64,000 nucleotides of DNA from Cercis canadensis (lineage: Eukaryota; Streptophyta; Magnoliopsida; Fabales; Fabaceae). Each line of letters begins with the position of its first letter. The stretch's first letter is position 1. The translations under genes and the position numbers were made by a program. Shown here piece by piece: positions 1 to 13,702 of this stretch. Below the pieces are notes generated by a model. That model did no database searches. It was not told the origin of the DNA and saw only the letters and a program-made list of their open reading frames with translations. The DNA is taken from positions 116,674-180,673 of the forward strand of contig QAOA01000379.1 of NCBI GenBank assembly GCA_003255065.1, given 5' to 3'.

Positions 1-20
1 GAAGTAAGGCGTTTACCATC

Positions 21-3000
21 CTAGGAGTGCATTGAATTTAACAATTTCAGAGCCAACGCTTCTTGCTCCTCCAAAGTAACGGAGCCAGCACTAACAGTCT
101 GTTTCCCTGTGATGGCATCTCTCTCGCCAGCGTCACTGTCAGAATCAAAATACACTTTACTCTTTTTATGCTGTCTATTTGCAGTTTCATCTTCTGACTC
201 AGAAATATCATCTTGGTCATCCTCTTCTTCCGCATTCCCACCCTTCCACTTCATCTTCTCCTTTATTCTTTTCTCTCTCTGGCGCTGACGCTGTACAAGC
301 TTGTCTTCCTTGTCTGCCTTCTTCAACTCTTCCCGCATCTTTCTATAGTATTCAGCTTTTTCCTCTGCAGTAAATGAGATATTAAGATGGAAAAAGATAT
401 AAGATAGTTCATGCTTATGCACAAATAAGCAAGTTAATTGACTTCCATATTTTAGCGCGAGACTGACAAGTTACAGTCAACAGATGAGGCCTAAGCCATA
501 AACAGGTGTCTTAGTCAAAATACTTTACCAATGATTATATATAAAATGTGGCAGACAATACAGATGGTGTGGGATGTCAACCTACTTCAACAGAGAATGC
601 CACTCTGTCTCAGAGGTATCTCAAAGTTATATATCTGTACAAGATATAAAGGAAAATTTCCCTCTTGGTGTCCATTTAACATTATTCATTCAAGATCTGA
701 TGTTCTGTGTTTATTATTATTGAAAATGGAGGAGAAAGAATTTGCTCCAACGTAATAACATAGCCGCACTGCTCACACTCATATTTCCTATGTTTAATTA
801 ACTTCCTAGAAGTTAGGGTTACAGACACAGTTTCCAATAAGTTTTAACAGTTCAAACAGGAAAAAGATAGAAAAAGAAAATCAACATACAAATGCATGTC
901 AAGGCTCTAGTTTTAAATTAAAGCAATTGACTGCCTTAAACATGCATGAACAAGATTTAACCATGCCACATTTTTCCTATTAGTCTAGCTTTAATTTGCA
1001 AATTAAAAGCAAGGAAATATACCTGGGTCAAGCAGGAATGTATCCTCGCCACTCTGTGTGTCAGCGATCCTGGCCAGTGGAGGTAGTGTGTTGCCTTCAT
1101 CATCAAATACAACCCTACTCCCCACCGGTCTATGTACGTTGATCTTTAGCTTCTTTTTCTTCAAAACCTGAGTTGCCGGTCTACATAGGAGAGAACCAAC
1201 TCAAATTACACTAGTTTCAGGGAAAAAAGAAAATGGCGAAAGATACTAAAGGCTCCAGAACAGTCATTGCCTGAAAACATTGGTAATTCAATTATCTACC
1301 CAGCTCCAATATTGACAAGCCATCATATGATTATATATACCATTTTCACTTATCTCAGCTATCTGGAACATCAAGCATCTACCAACTATTTATATATGGA
1401 ACAACTAAAGCAGAATTGTTTCAAAATATTCTACACTTCTCTTTTTCTGTACTATTGAAGATTTTATATTAGGGAACATACATGATGCCTCCAACCTCAG
1501 ATGCTTTCCGTTCCCCTTCATTCAAGGTATCAGTTGCCAAAAGAAGATCTTTTTCTGCTTCCTCTTCCTCAGTACCCCTTATGTCTAGCTTCTCTCTTGA
1601 AACCTCCAATACATTATCCTCGTTTGAATCTTCTGGTTCAGCTAAAGTCAGTTGAGTTACCAGAGTTTTAGACTTAATTTTCTGGTTTAGAAAACGAATT
1701 TTGGGTGTCATCGGCAGACCCAAGGATGCTGAAAATTCATCAATGGGAAGTTTAGTAACATCAAAGATCTCTTTATCCTTCTGGATATGAATGGATCTCA
1801 AATATGTGATGAAGGCCCTTTGAGCTCGATACTGCAGGTCTGGGTGCTTGACCAGTAAAGCTGCCATCAAAGCTGAAACAGGTTGCAATAGTTCTTTTCT
1901 TGGCTGAACAATCACCAGTTACAAAAGCATTGTAGCAAATAAGTCAGATGAAACACGCTGTTGAGTGTTGAGAATAATTAATGACATCTACACAATTAGC
2001 ACTTTTATAATTCAAATGGAAATAGGTACTATAGGTGTATGATTGATTTGGAAAACATGAAAAGTTTACCTTATTAAGATGTACTGGCACTTTCGCTGCT
2101 TCAAACTTTTCAAGCATTTTCATCTCTGAGGGCATCAAAAATAAAACTGACTTCCCCCCAGACTTGTAACGAGCAGTTCGGCCAACTCTGTGTATGTAAG
2201 ACGCTACATTTTCAGGACAATCCACCTACAAATGTAAGACAAAATTATCAGCCTTCCACCATTCAAAAGACTCGGTCCCCCACCCTGCCCCCCAAAAAAG
2301 AAACTTGCCAAAAGTTGTCATCGAAAAACAAAAAGAAAAACAGGGAAAAGGGGCAAGGAGCAATGGACTAACCTGAACAACCCAATCAACTGCTTTATTG
2401 AAATCAAGGCCTCTTGCGGCTACATCAGTTGAAAAGAGAACTGACCGCTTCTCACAAAAGTCTGAATATATTGCCATCCTTCTCTCCTGCTTCATCCTCC
2501 CATGAAGACACTTCAAGGGTATGCCAGGGTGTAGTTTCTTAAATGCTTCAAAGACGAATTTTACCTATTAAATAGAGAAATTATTGTTATAGAAGATAGT
2601 AAGGGGCAAAAATTTGCACCACAAACACAGATGAATCTAAAATCAACACAAGGCCATTAAAATATTGAAAAAAGTATGCCCCTTTACATTTGAGAAAGAA
2701 GATTTATTCTGTTATGCAATAAAAATAAATGAAGTGTTATCAACAATCTATCCTAAAAAGACTTTAAAATTTGAATAACCAAAGTGAGAACTCTTCCATA
2801 GCCTAGTATTGCACAAAAACTATTGAAAATTATGATGAGCCCTACATTGGCTATGCATCATGAGAAGTAAAATCTCAGGTGGCAAAACATAATACAAGCC
2901 TCTCTTCTTTCTTCTCTGTAATAAAACTACCTCTTTTATTGGAAGGGGAGAGGGAAGAAGGAATACAAGCCTATCAACTTGAGATATAAATATTGCTTTA

Positions 3001-5172
3001 GAATGAAAAGATCAGCCTAGCAGAAGATGCCTTCCAAACAAAAATATAATTTTTGCATGGAGAGAAAAGTTATGTTACCTGTTTACAGCTAGAAAGGAAG
3101 ACTAGTATTTTTGATTGTCGATGTGACTTTATGAAACTCCACAACATATCTAACTTCTGGTCTAGGGGAACAGCCATTACAATTTGCCTCAAGAGTGTGG
3201 GAGTGGCAGTCACAGACTCTTCATGAACACTCAGATACTCTGGGTCCTTCAAACTTAGTCTTGCAAGATCTTGAATGGACCTTGTTTGAGTTGCTGAGAA
3301 AAGCAAGGTTTGTCTACGCTTTGGTAGCTGTGAGATGATTGCATTTAGTTCCTTCTTAAATCCATTGTCAAGAATCCGATCTGCCTCATCTAGGACTAAA
3401 ACCTGTACCCCCAAACCAGAAATCCACCCAATCATCAGCTATGTTGACAGAATATAGCATTAAACATATATATAAGAATCTTTTCCAAAAGAAAACTTTA
3501 TATGATTTTGAAGTTAAAATTAATATTAAATGCTTCAAAAAGTACTAAAACATTGAAAATTTGAACTGAATAAGTACTGTTCCCACTGGCACTACTATGT
3601 CATCCAGGTAACTTCTATGAAGGAATCAAGGAAGTCAAATTTTCAAAAGATTGCCAGCCTACCAAAGTATCAAAAAAGATATAACAAACCAAAGCTTGAG
3701 ATAATAAATTAACAAATCATGCATTGCATTAAGACTCATAGTGAGGTTAATATATTACAAACATAAGAATATGAAAAATAAATGAAAAGTTTTATTGACC
3801 TGCATCTGTGAACAATCAAAATTTGGAGTTTCATCCATATGTTGTAGAAGCCGACCAGGTGTACAGATCAATATGTTCAGCTCATTTACGCGTTCTTTCT
3901 CTGTTTCAACATCCTTACGGCCACCAATAAGCAGGCCAGCACTAAAGTTATGGTGCTTACCAACAGATTTCAAAACATCAAATAGTTGACTGGCCAATTC
4001 TCTTGTAGGGGATATAATGATGCTGCCTACCCCATCTTCAGGTCCCCATCTCTCTCTATATAACTTTTCCAGGACCTGTTGTCATTGAAGAAACAAGAAT
4101 CCCTTCAGATACAACAAATAGAATAGATGATTCATTTCCTAACAATGCCTTTACTAGATGAGGCAACCAAAATAAAGCTAGTAATCATTTGGGGAAACAA
4201 AAGGAAAAGCGTTATGAGATACAATACATTATCATAACAAAAGCAAATCAACCCTAACTTCTTGCTAAAGTTGCAAGAGCAATGGTGTCAGATGACTTTC
4301 AAGTATAAATTTCTAAATTAAACAATATCTTTTCCACTGAAAAATTGAAGTACACTTTCCCAACTTCTAAGCCTACAAAGTGTGCTGGGATTGCTGTCAC
4401 ATTTTTGCTTTGGGAAGAATTACATACCTGAGAATTGATTTTGAAAGAATCTATTTTGCAAAAAAAATATGCTTTATGTTTGGGAATATTTGGAAAAAAT
4501 AACTTTTGATGTCAAACTGTGAAAAAGGGTATAGAAACTATGTATTGTGTTTGAATGCAAGAATATATTACAAGTAAATTAGTCCTCTAATGTACAAAAA
4601 ATGGTAGAATGACTCGTGGCAGAATCAGAAATAAGTCCCCACCTCCTTTTACCAACCATGGCAATCAACCAAGCAACTTAATACAAAAACCAAATGACCC
4701 TTAACTTCTGAAAACCCTTTAAGCAAATTTTACTAAAAACCCTTCCACTAACTGAGTTAAGAACCTTAACCCATTGGAGGCAAAAAATTGAAGCAACACT
4801 CACGGGAATAATGAAAGCTAAGGTCTTCCCGGACCCGGTTTTCGCTGCGCCGAGAATATCCCGTCCACAAAGCGCGTGAGGCAGAGAAGCCCTCTGTATA
4901 TCAGTCATGTCAACGAACTTAGCTTCTCGCAAGGCATCCTTGGTGTTGTTCGAAATTGGCAACTGGTCGAACCTCGTGACACCCGCATAGCGCGAAAACG
5001 AATTGTCGTCTATGCGACCAATTGGAGACTTGGGTGGCAGAGGAGGAAACGACATGGGGTTGGAGCCCGAGTCTAATTGCTGGGATTGAATCCAGGAATT
5101 TAAGAGCTTGATCTCATTCTCCTCTGAGAGACGCTGTTGCTTGCGAAAGTCCCTTGATTTGGGTCTTCTCAT
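21..5172 (-). CDS. RH32: DEAD-box ATP-dependent RNA helicase 32 (DDX10/Dbp4-like)
   Basis: Eight exons joined in frame: 5172-4804, 4075-3800, 3402-3079, 2564-2373, 2225-2070, 1903-1482, 1180-1023, 364-21, giving about 746 aa, close to the plant RH32 length. Visible helicase motifs: Q motif with F68 and Q93; Walker A AKTGSGKT at 110-117; PTRELA near 146; TPGR in exon 2; DEAD at 220-223; SAT at 251-253; HRVGRTAR at 399-406. The C-terminus is acidic then lysine-rich and ends in E-rich and SDSD segments, as in DDX10/Dbp4 proteins. By family knowledge these act in the nucleolus, remodelling snoRNA-pre-rRNA contacts during 40S ribosome maturation. The start is the first ATG before a basic [13 protein letters not shown]-terminus. 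It is transcribed divergently from the ataxin-2-like gene. All splice junctions are GT/AG by eye; no break seen. Confidence 0.95.
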
Positions 5173-6590
5173 AGTGAGAGATTACTGGGTTTTCTTCAGA
5201 AGAGATTGTAGCTTGTGAAGTTGATTGGAGAAGAGGCGCGGTTTCTGGTTTTTCTCAGTATTACAGAGAAGCTCGTGGAGGCGAAGTGAGGCTGGGGCTT
5301 GGGGCTATTGTTGGGTATCCAAAAACCAAAAAGGGCGGTAGCGGAAGAAAAGGTCGGCAGTGTGAAAGGGGCAAATTATGCATAAGGACACAATTATACA
5401 AATTTATTAGTAAAACACATCTTGAAATTTTTTGTTTTTACTACCAAATTTATTTATTTATTTTAAAAGATCAAATGTTGCTAGTTCAATAACAAAATTT
5501 GGACTTTAAATATAACTTTTTGAAATTTTAATATGAGATTTTGTATCTTTATTAGGGTTAATTTATGCTATTAGCTTTTTTTTTTTTGTATGATTCTTTC
5601 TTGTAATTTATTATATTCTGAAAAGAATTGAAATTGTTGTTATAATAGAATTTAATTTAATGTTTCAAAAAAAATTAGAATAAAAATCAATACTAATAAA
5701 ATAAAATATAATTAGTTAATTTTACAAATAATATTTATGTTACAAATAAAATTGATAACTAAAAGAATTAGTGTTGTTTATTTTACTCAATAAATATGTA
5801 CACTCAATAAAATAGATTATACAAATCATTCCACTACTTAATTCTATTTGTGATATAAATATTACTTATTAATTATGATATTGAATAATTGGTCTAAAAT
5901 AATTAAGGAAGATAAATTAAAGAAGTTATAGATTATTATCGATTGTATGTATCTTATCAAAATATAAAATATTAATTTCTTCATCAACAATTATCTTCTT
6001 GTATTTTACTTTTTAAAATATATTTTACATTTTAAGGAACTTAAATTCTTAAAAAAAAAAAACTTTTAACTAATGAATACTTATTAACAGTTTTTTTTTT
6101 TTTTAAAAAAAATAAGGGATTAAAGATGGAAGTTATAGATATGGTTTATCAAAAGAAATGATTGGATTAACAAGAAAACAAAAATGATAAAATACTTTAA
6201 CAATTTTTAGAAACAATAAATAATAAATAAAAAAATATTACTTAAATTTTACTAAGAGAGAATCCATGTAAAAATTATTTTTTAACTTTTTTTTCTTCTT
6301 AGAGGACATAGTAATAATACANGAAAAACTTGAAATATTCTTTTTTTCTTTTGGCCATAAATTTAAATATTCTAAAAATTAGGGACTACAGTGCAAAACG
6401 AAATCTCGTAAGTTTAGTTTCGGAAAAACACAGAAAAATAGCGCATGAATGAGAACGTAGAGCCTTGGTCCAAATTCCCTCACGTCGTCTTCCACTATTA
6501 ATTAAAAGCTTAAACACCAGATCTCTTGAGCAAACATCATAGGCATAGCAGAAACTTCTCGAGAGAGGAAGAACCAACACAGAGAGAGAG
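5173..6590. other. AT-rich divergent intergenic region
   Basis: It separates two genes transcribed away from each other, so it must hold both promoters. The central part is very AT-rich with homopolymer runs of A and T and no convincing ORF. A single N lies at 6322. A purine-rich (GA)n leader precedes the ATG at 6591. I see no mobile element here that I can name. Confidence 0.6.
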
Positions 6591-9500
6591 ATGGGTTGCA
6601 GAAACAGAGAGTTCTTCTCAGAAGATGAAACTTCTTCTCCTTCACTGTGTGAGGCCTTGCTCTTTGCCACCATGTGCATCATTGGCCTCCCAGTTGACGT
6701 GCACGTTAAGGATGGCTCTGTCTATTCTGGAATCTTCCACACTGCTTCTGTTGACAGGGATTACGGTGCGTATGCTTTAGCTGCAGTCCCATTTTCTGAT
6801 TGATTCCTTTCTGGGAAAATTGTATACGGATTTGATGATCACATTGAAAGTTTATAACTTTATATGGATTTTGACGAATTTCCCGAAAGGGAAATTCTGT
6901 TGATTTGAATTGAATTTCCCATTTAGTGAGATTCTGTTGATCCTTCTTGTGCCTGGTCAAGCTCATGTGTAACTCCCAGCCGATTTGCTTGCTATGCTGT
7001 TTCATTCAGCTTCTTTATCTGTCTTGTAATTTGTTTGTTGAAAGGTGAATAGTGGATCTTAAGGATGTTAAATGTACGAGAATTTCGTGTAAAATGTACA
7101 CTAAGCTTGCTTTTCACCTTTTGTAGCTTAGATTTGCTGAGAAAATCGAAGAGAGTTATTGGGTTAGGAACTGGATCATGAAAGCTCTTTCTTTTAAGTC
7201 ATAATTTATACTATTGGATCTGGGGGTTGCTTAGTGGACCTTATATTACTACATGTTCATGAGATGTTTGGTTAGCAGTTGGAAATAACAAAACATGAGA
7301 ATACACTAATTGGGTTATTACTTTTATACGTGTTAACATGAGTGATTGAAAAAAGTGAGACCTGAGTTTTTCTAATCCTTTCTTTAGTTTTAAATCAAAT
7401 CCCATTTACATTTTAGTTCATTGCTTTCATGACTGGAATACTCAGCAGCATTCTTTTGCCTGATACAATGTTCAGGTATTGTCTTGAAGAAAGCGAGGAT
7501 GACCAAGAAGGGAAAAGGTAAAGCAAATGTGGGAAAAGAGGGTTTGATAGATACACTAGTGATCCTATCAGATGATCTTGTGCAAGTTGTTGCGAAGGTA
7601 AGCCATTCTTACCATTCAATATATCTTTTTTATTCCCTAATATGTTCATCTGCAGTAGAACTATGTGCTTAATGTACATTTGGCTTTGTAGGGAGTGGTG
7701 TTTCCTGCTGATGGTGTTGCTGGAAATATAACTGGCGATGATGAAGAAGCAGTTGTGCGCACTATTTCTTGTTCTGAGGGTCCAACATGTGAGGTAGAAA
7801 AATCTACTGGGTCTTTGATGGATAAGAAGCACACTAACCAATCCAGGTACCATCTTATATCAAATTTATTAATATGATTGGATATATGAATTACGTATAC
7901 TGAAGTTAATAGATAATTATGTTGTACAAATAACAGTAGCATAGCTTTATACTTGTCATTTAGTTTTTGGTTTATGCTTTTTGTCGCACAACCTGACATG
8001 TGAATGAAACTTTTTACAAAAAATTGAACTAAATAAGTTGATGGAGGTTTCTGTCATATATCTCCAAGTTAAGAAACAAGGGTTAGGATGTTTAGACTGG
8101 CAGCTGATAGATTCAAACACTCTTTCTTGAGTTTGCAGATTGCTGAAAGATTCACAAGCCTTTAAGCCAGAAACATATGTTTAACTCTATTTGAACACTG
8201 ATTTTTAATTATCTCCTTTGGATCTTGTTTTAAGGTAGTTACTATAACTAACTTCACCACCTTGAATATCTTGAAGCTTTTATGCTGTTGGCAAATTCCG
8301 ATTAACTTATTGGCACTGGGCTTCATAGCGGTTGTTCTTTATCTAGTTATGAAAGCTTAGATTGCTGAGATTATCCAGAAAAGAAAATTGAATGTAAGAT
8401 ATGACCACATGAGACTGCCAGGTAGGTGGCATTATGTCTCATAGGCTAGTATCCTATGATTCTTTGGATAACATGCCTAATTCTCCAATCCAGGGCACAG
8501 TGAAGGTTTCAGAATAGTGTTATATAAGGCATAAGTATCTTAATGCTAGTAACTTGGGCTTAAGCATGTCAGACCTTGGGGTTGGGCTTGTTCAGGTTAC
8601 ATTGTTAGAAGCTACTTGGATTGTGCATATGGTATTAGAGCATGAATCTCTCATGGATTGTAGGTCACACTAGAACCTATTGTACATGCTTGAGTGGGGA
8701 GAGGGTATCAGCACTGTCAAGGAAAATGGCAGTGGTGTAGTGGTTGATGGCTTGATGCTAATGATGGACTTGTTTATGGAAATCCACATGACCTCAAGGG
8801 GGATGTGTAAATAGTTAGTGCTGAAGAATGTAACAACCAAAGGCCCACATAGGAAAATTTGGGTAAGATAGTGGTTTACTCTATTGTATCAGACACAAAT
8901 ACCATGTGATTGGCCTTTTCCAAGTAACATGGCCGACAACTACTTGGATCATTGTACTTTTGCAACATACATGGAATGGGAAGGAGAAAGACTTTGTTAT
9001 AGTATCTCCTTATCCCATTTTTTCATATACTTTCCAAGATGGATGAATTTAAGTTGGTCATTTGTTTCTTCTGGTTGCACTGACTTTTAACCCTGGGTAT
9101 GAGCTTCTTGGTGAGTTGAATTACTTGAACTCTTGGTTATAGCAAAGGGACATAATTGATTGTTGTTGATAGACCATTTTATACATTTGATTATAAGTAT
9201 AACCAAACACTTGGTTATTCATCTACATGATTCACCTAGGTTCCAGTTTGTTATTTTGAAGGACAGTAAGAGACTGATATCTGCTACATGTTTGGCAGAA
9301 GTTTTTGTCATTACTTTATATTTTATCTAGTATGGGTGGTTGGTATTCTAATTAAGACCTTTACAGTTCTTTTCTATCATTCAGTACACTTTTTCAAGTC
9401 ATCAACCTTTTGTTTTCTGAAAATGTGAAGTAAAGCATGGACTCTTTCTGTGAAAGTAGGTCTGCTGTCCAAACTGAGAATGGATTTGCTCATGGTCTTC

Positions 9501-12500
9501 CACCTGCAATTGCTGGGAATGAACATAAAGAAACAAAATCGCATCTCAATCAGTTGGGGAATTCCCTGGAAATTGATTCTGAGAAAACTGATGAGATAAG
9601 CTTGCAAAAGGTAATGTAGCAGCCTGAGCCTGTGTATTTGTGCATTACCAGCCTGTTCTAAATTTCTAATTATTGGAGAGATACTGGACCATCAACAAGC
9701 TTTCATCATGTCTCTTTCTTTCTTTCCTATTTTTCCCTTGAAAGAATGTGTTGTGAGATACCTTTTTGGCCAATATTATCAGTATTAGATCCTTTGAAGG
9801 TTGAGATGAACTATATTTCTTTTGAGGCTGTCTCTTTAGTTGTGTTGTGCATTAAAATAAAACTAATTAAATAGCTAAAGGGATTGGTAAAGCATTATAT
9901 TGTCTAAAAGACTAAATCATGTTTGCAGTATTTCAAAATGTGTCAATCAGATGGTCAGCTGCTTTAGTTAGTTGCATATTTGGATAATCTAGAATGTGCT
10001 TAATTGTAAGAATTGCCCATATGTACTATATATCTGCAGATTAAAGCAACTTCTGGTTCCTCAATCAATCAGAGGTATGACTTACCAACAATCTGAGTGG
10101 CTATCATGACAAAGTACTTGCATTTGCTATAAGGAAGTTACTCAAAATACTGATGCTGGACATTCTTCCCTTGCCATCCTTGGATTCCTATCAACTGTTT
10201 TATTGACAGACAGGTGGGAGATGACAAGTTAAAAGGGCGAACTGATGATTGCAAACAGAATTTTGAGTTTGTTAAAGAAGAAATTGTATGTTAACATAAT
10301 CCTAGCTAGTATTTCCATATAGTATTTCTCACAGATTTTGATGATTTGTGTTTTTTCTTTTTATCTCTAATAATGATGTTACTTTGTGTAGGCTGATGAG
10401 AATCGCAGCCCCAGTTCCAGCCATGAAAGTAAGTTGAATATATGATATCTCTGCCACATGTCAAACTATCTGCTTCAGCATTGATAGAAATGGCATCCCT
10501 TGTTATGAATGAAAGTGGATATTCCTTAATGTGTATAGAAATTTTAGTATGCTAGACAATAGGCCAGGATCCTTGGTGCAATTCTTTGGTATTAAGCATG
10601 CTGATTTGTTAGCCCAATATCACGAGAGAGATGTTCCTTTAAGAACTTTTAAATGCATGGGCATTCCCTTTTCTCCTTCAACATATCCATTCAACTTTAG
10701 TTTTAAATGCTAAAATAGATTAAAGTGAATGCTTGTTCATTTTGTGTTTAAATCTCTTACATGATATAATTAGTACTAAATCAGTCTGCATGCATGTACC
10801 TCTCCTTCTTTTTGATTTAACAATACTAATTCCCACACCAAGCAACCCCTTATCATTTAAGCCATGACCTATGGCCTCTCCTTGCATTTAGTTAATTCTC
10901 CTCTTTATGATGCTTTCATAATTTTGCGTTTCCTTCTCCTTATGTAGTTTTCTACTATTTAAATTGCAGTGCGTACCTGTCTGACACAAGTAGAAGCTAT
11001 CGAGAACGGGCACACATATGTGACATCAAAGCCTTCTGTCATTGGGTTATCCTGTAATCATGCTCCCATATCTGTCAAAGCTGGCAATCATTGTGAAAGA
11101 TCTATTTCAGCACATTCTGCTTCTACAAATGCTACTCAAGTTGTAGATCTTGCCACAGAGACCCATAATTTGCAGGCTAAATCTGTTGAAATATCTAGTG
11201 CAGAATCCACTAAAATTGCTAAGGTAAATAAAATGTTTGGATGGGGAGAGAAATGGTAGCAAATTAAATATGGGAAAAGAGACTGGATAGGATGGAAAGG
11301 AGAATATAATTTTTCTTCTTTGTTTTTAAATGGGGTGCAAATGAGAAGAAAGAAAATGTAATTTTTTTATCTGATAAAAATAAAATTACAAATATAGCCC
11401 TAATAAATTTATTATTATCCTATATATTGTCATGGGCCATCCACGAGGTTATTTGGTCTCCAAAATACTCAGCTAAGTATACTTTTCCTAGGCACTAGAA
11501 TCTATCGCCTTTTTTTTTTTTTTTCTTTTTTTCAGTGTATGATTCATCAATTCATCATCATTCAAAGTGTTAGTTAAGAATTAGTTGTCACAGATTTTAG
11601 TACAGACTATTGGACAGCTTAACAGAATTAGCTAGTCTCAAACAATATTAACAGAAATTTTCTTTTTCTTAATAAATTTCAACTGTTTCTGGGTTCATTC
11701 TTTTAGGAATTTAAGCTCAACCCAGCGGCAAAGATTTTCTCTCCATCCTCTGTAAATCCCAATTCAGCAAGTCCTGCTGTGCCGACAGTTGCAAACATGG
11801 CTTACATACCAAGTAGCTCTCCTGTGGTACCTGTAGCTGCTATTCAACCAGAAGTTGGATTCAATACTTTTGTGTCTCGGCCTTCTATGCCAGTCAAGGT
11901 TGCTCAGTATGGTAATTTGACAATGGGAAATGGTGGCAGCGGCCCGCAATTCTCCCAACCAGTATGTATCAATGGAATTTACTGAAATTCTGGCTCTCAC
12001 GTGTGCATGCATGCTTTCATGTTCACATGAGTGCATTATTTCATGTTCAGTTTCATAAATGCAGGTGGTCCAAAACATATGTTTCTTAGGTACTTATGTT
12101 TGCTAGTTTTCCTGCTTCTTATATGACAGATTGTTGGACAACTTGCACATAGGGCGCAGCCCCTAAGATATGCTGGACATTATAATCCTGTTCTGGCAGA
12201 ACCCGCTTATTTACAACCAAGCTCTCCTGCTGTAAGTAGAAAAAAAGTTTTTGTGTGCCATCCAAGTAGGGATTTCTGTTTATAATTTCTAATAATTACC
12301 TCAAGAAGGTCTATACTGGTTGGCTGAAAATTTGGCTAACAACATGATATTGTCTGTGTACAGGTTATGGTTGGACGTTCAGGGCAGCTTGTCTATGTCC
12401 ATCCAGTTTCTCATGTAAGATAGATTATCTGCATAACTGTGATTCTTTTCAGTTTGGGAATTTCTTCAATTTAATTAAGCCAAGACTGGAAGCAATTAAT

Positions 12501-13702
12501 CCGAGAGAAGATTAAAGGAGCTTTAAGGAATCACCAATGGATAATAAGAATATCATCAATAGTTCTCCCACTTTTGAAGTAAGGCATGCATAAGATGTCA
12601 GCACTGTCACTTCAACATGGAGATGAATTTATCAGCTAAACCACCACGGGGCACAGAGTCACTCCAAATAAATATACTAGTACCATTCAACTATAACCAT
12701 AAGTATTGGATAAGAAGTGAGGAAGTGGCTGGGTGTTAGTTGACTTAAGGGATAAAAGTTCTCTTATATTTTTAAAAAGAACAAAGAACAAAACAAATAA
12801 TCAAAACAAAATGCAGTGCTAGTGTGCTACAGTTTGCTGTCTCTTAAGTTTTGTACTTTTATTATCAACCGAATTAAATAAAATAAATTTTTTTTCTCCA
12901 GAAACATTTGACCATCATTTTCCATAGTTTAATCTTTTTGCTTGTGATTGAAGGACTTGATTCATGGTGCAACGGGTATCTCGCCAGTCTCAGCGCGCCC
13001 TCTGTCAAATCTTAATCATGTTCAATTTCCAAAGCAGCAAGGTACTGGTTATGTTAATGAAAATAATATCTTATTGCATTATCTTTGCGTTTGTTGTCAT
13101 TATTGTTAATAATTGCTCAAGGTTATTTTGGAAAGCTGTAGTAACGTTGTCAATGATAAAAAGTAGAATCACCCTCTAGACTATATTTAAAGCTTTTGGA
13201 AGAGGGGCTTTGAAGCTTTGTTTTGGTACTTGATCTGGCTAAAATATTTAAAATGATGTCTGGGGTTGCTTTATCTGGCAAGCCAAATATATGTCAGTAA
13301 TTCACCATTGTAACAAGCCAAATACATCTTTATCGCAAGTGTGTGTATATATATATATATATATATCCATTTTGCAGCATGCATATGAAAATAGTTGTTA
13401 CAGTTTGGAACTGCCTCAGATAATATCTATATTTTAGATAGCATGATAATCACACTCAAATGATTTTGGCATGAATATTGGAAATCCAGCTGCATTCATT
13501 TGTGCTAATTTTTCTATTTCTTGAAGCAGGAGCTACAGTAGGTCAACCAATGCAACTGTGCGTTCCCCCACCTGTTTTAGCAAGTGGGCAGCAGCCCTTT
13601 GCACTACAGAACCATATCCCACTTCTGCAACCCACCTTCCCTGCTATTCGACCTATTCCAGTGCCAGGATCAAATGGCTTCTACAGCACTAAGTTTTCAT
13701 GA
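6591..13702 (+). CDS. Ataxin-2 SM-domain protein with PAM2 motif (poly(A)-binding-protein interactor)
   Basis: Thirteen exons keep one frame: 6591-6765, 7476-7597, 7692-7846, 9436-9610, 10040-10074, 10210-10285, 10392-10428, 10970-11223, 11707-11961, 12130-12231, 12364-12414, 12954-13041, 13530-13702; about 565 aa. Residues ~24-70 resemble the ataxin-2 SM fold (GLPVDVHVKDGSVYSGIFHT, then GIVLKKARM across the first splice). Exon 9 begins with a clear PAM2 motif, LNPAAKIFSP at 347-356, the peptide that docks on the MLLE domain of poly(A)-binding proteins. The C-terminal third is rich in P, Q, V and hydrophobic repeats, likely disordered. I did not recognise an LsmAD domain, which distinguishes it from longer CID3/CID4 proteins. 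Inferred role: cytoplasmic mRNA translation or stability through PABP. From memory the Arabidopsis counterpart is At5g54920, the neighbour of RH32 there too. Confidence 0.88.
8500..8900 (+). mobile_element. Degenerate LTR-retrotransposon-like relic in intron 3
   Basis: Inside the 1.6-kb intron 7847-9435. TGGTATTAGAGC at 8630-8641 differs by one base from the initiator-Met-tRNA primer-binding motif typical of plant copia elements, and a stretch near 8830-8870 (CAACCAAAGGCCCACATAGG) resembles sequence often seen at plant LTR starts. No LTR pair or coding remnant was seen. Boundaries are approximate. Confidence 0.35.
13341..13367. repeat. (GT)n(TA)n microsatellite in intron 12
   Basis: A GT run passing into a perfect TA run, between exons 12 and 13 of the PAM2 protein gene; likely length-polymorphic. 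Confidence 0.9.

Noticed and set aside
2828..2890. TGATGA-type motif in an RH32 intron, possible box C/D snoRNA
   Set aside because: No terminal stem, no box C'/D' arrangement and no guide region that I could support.
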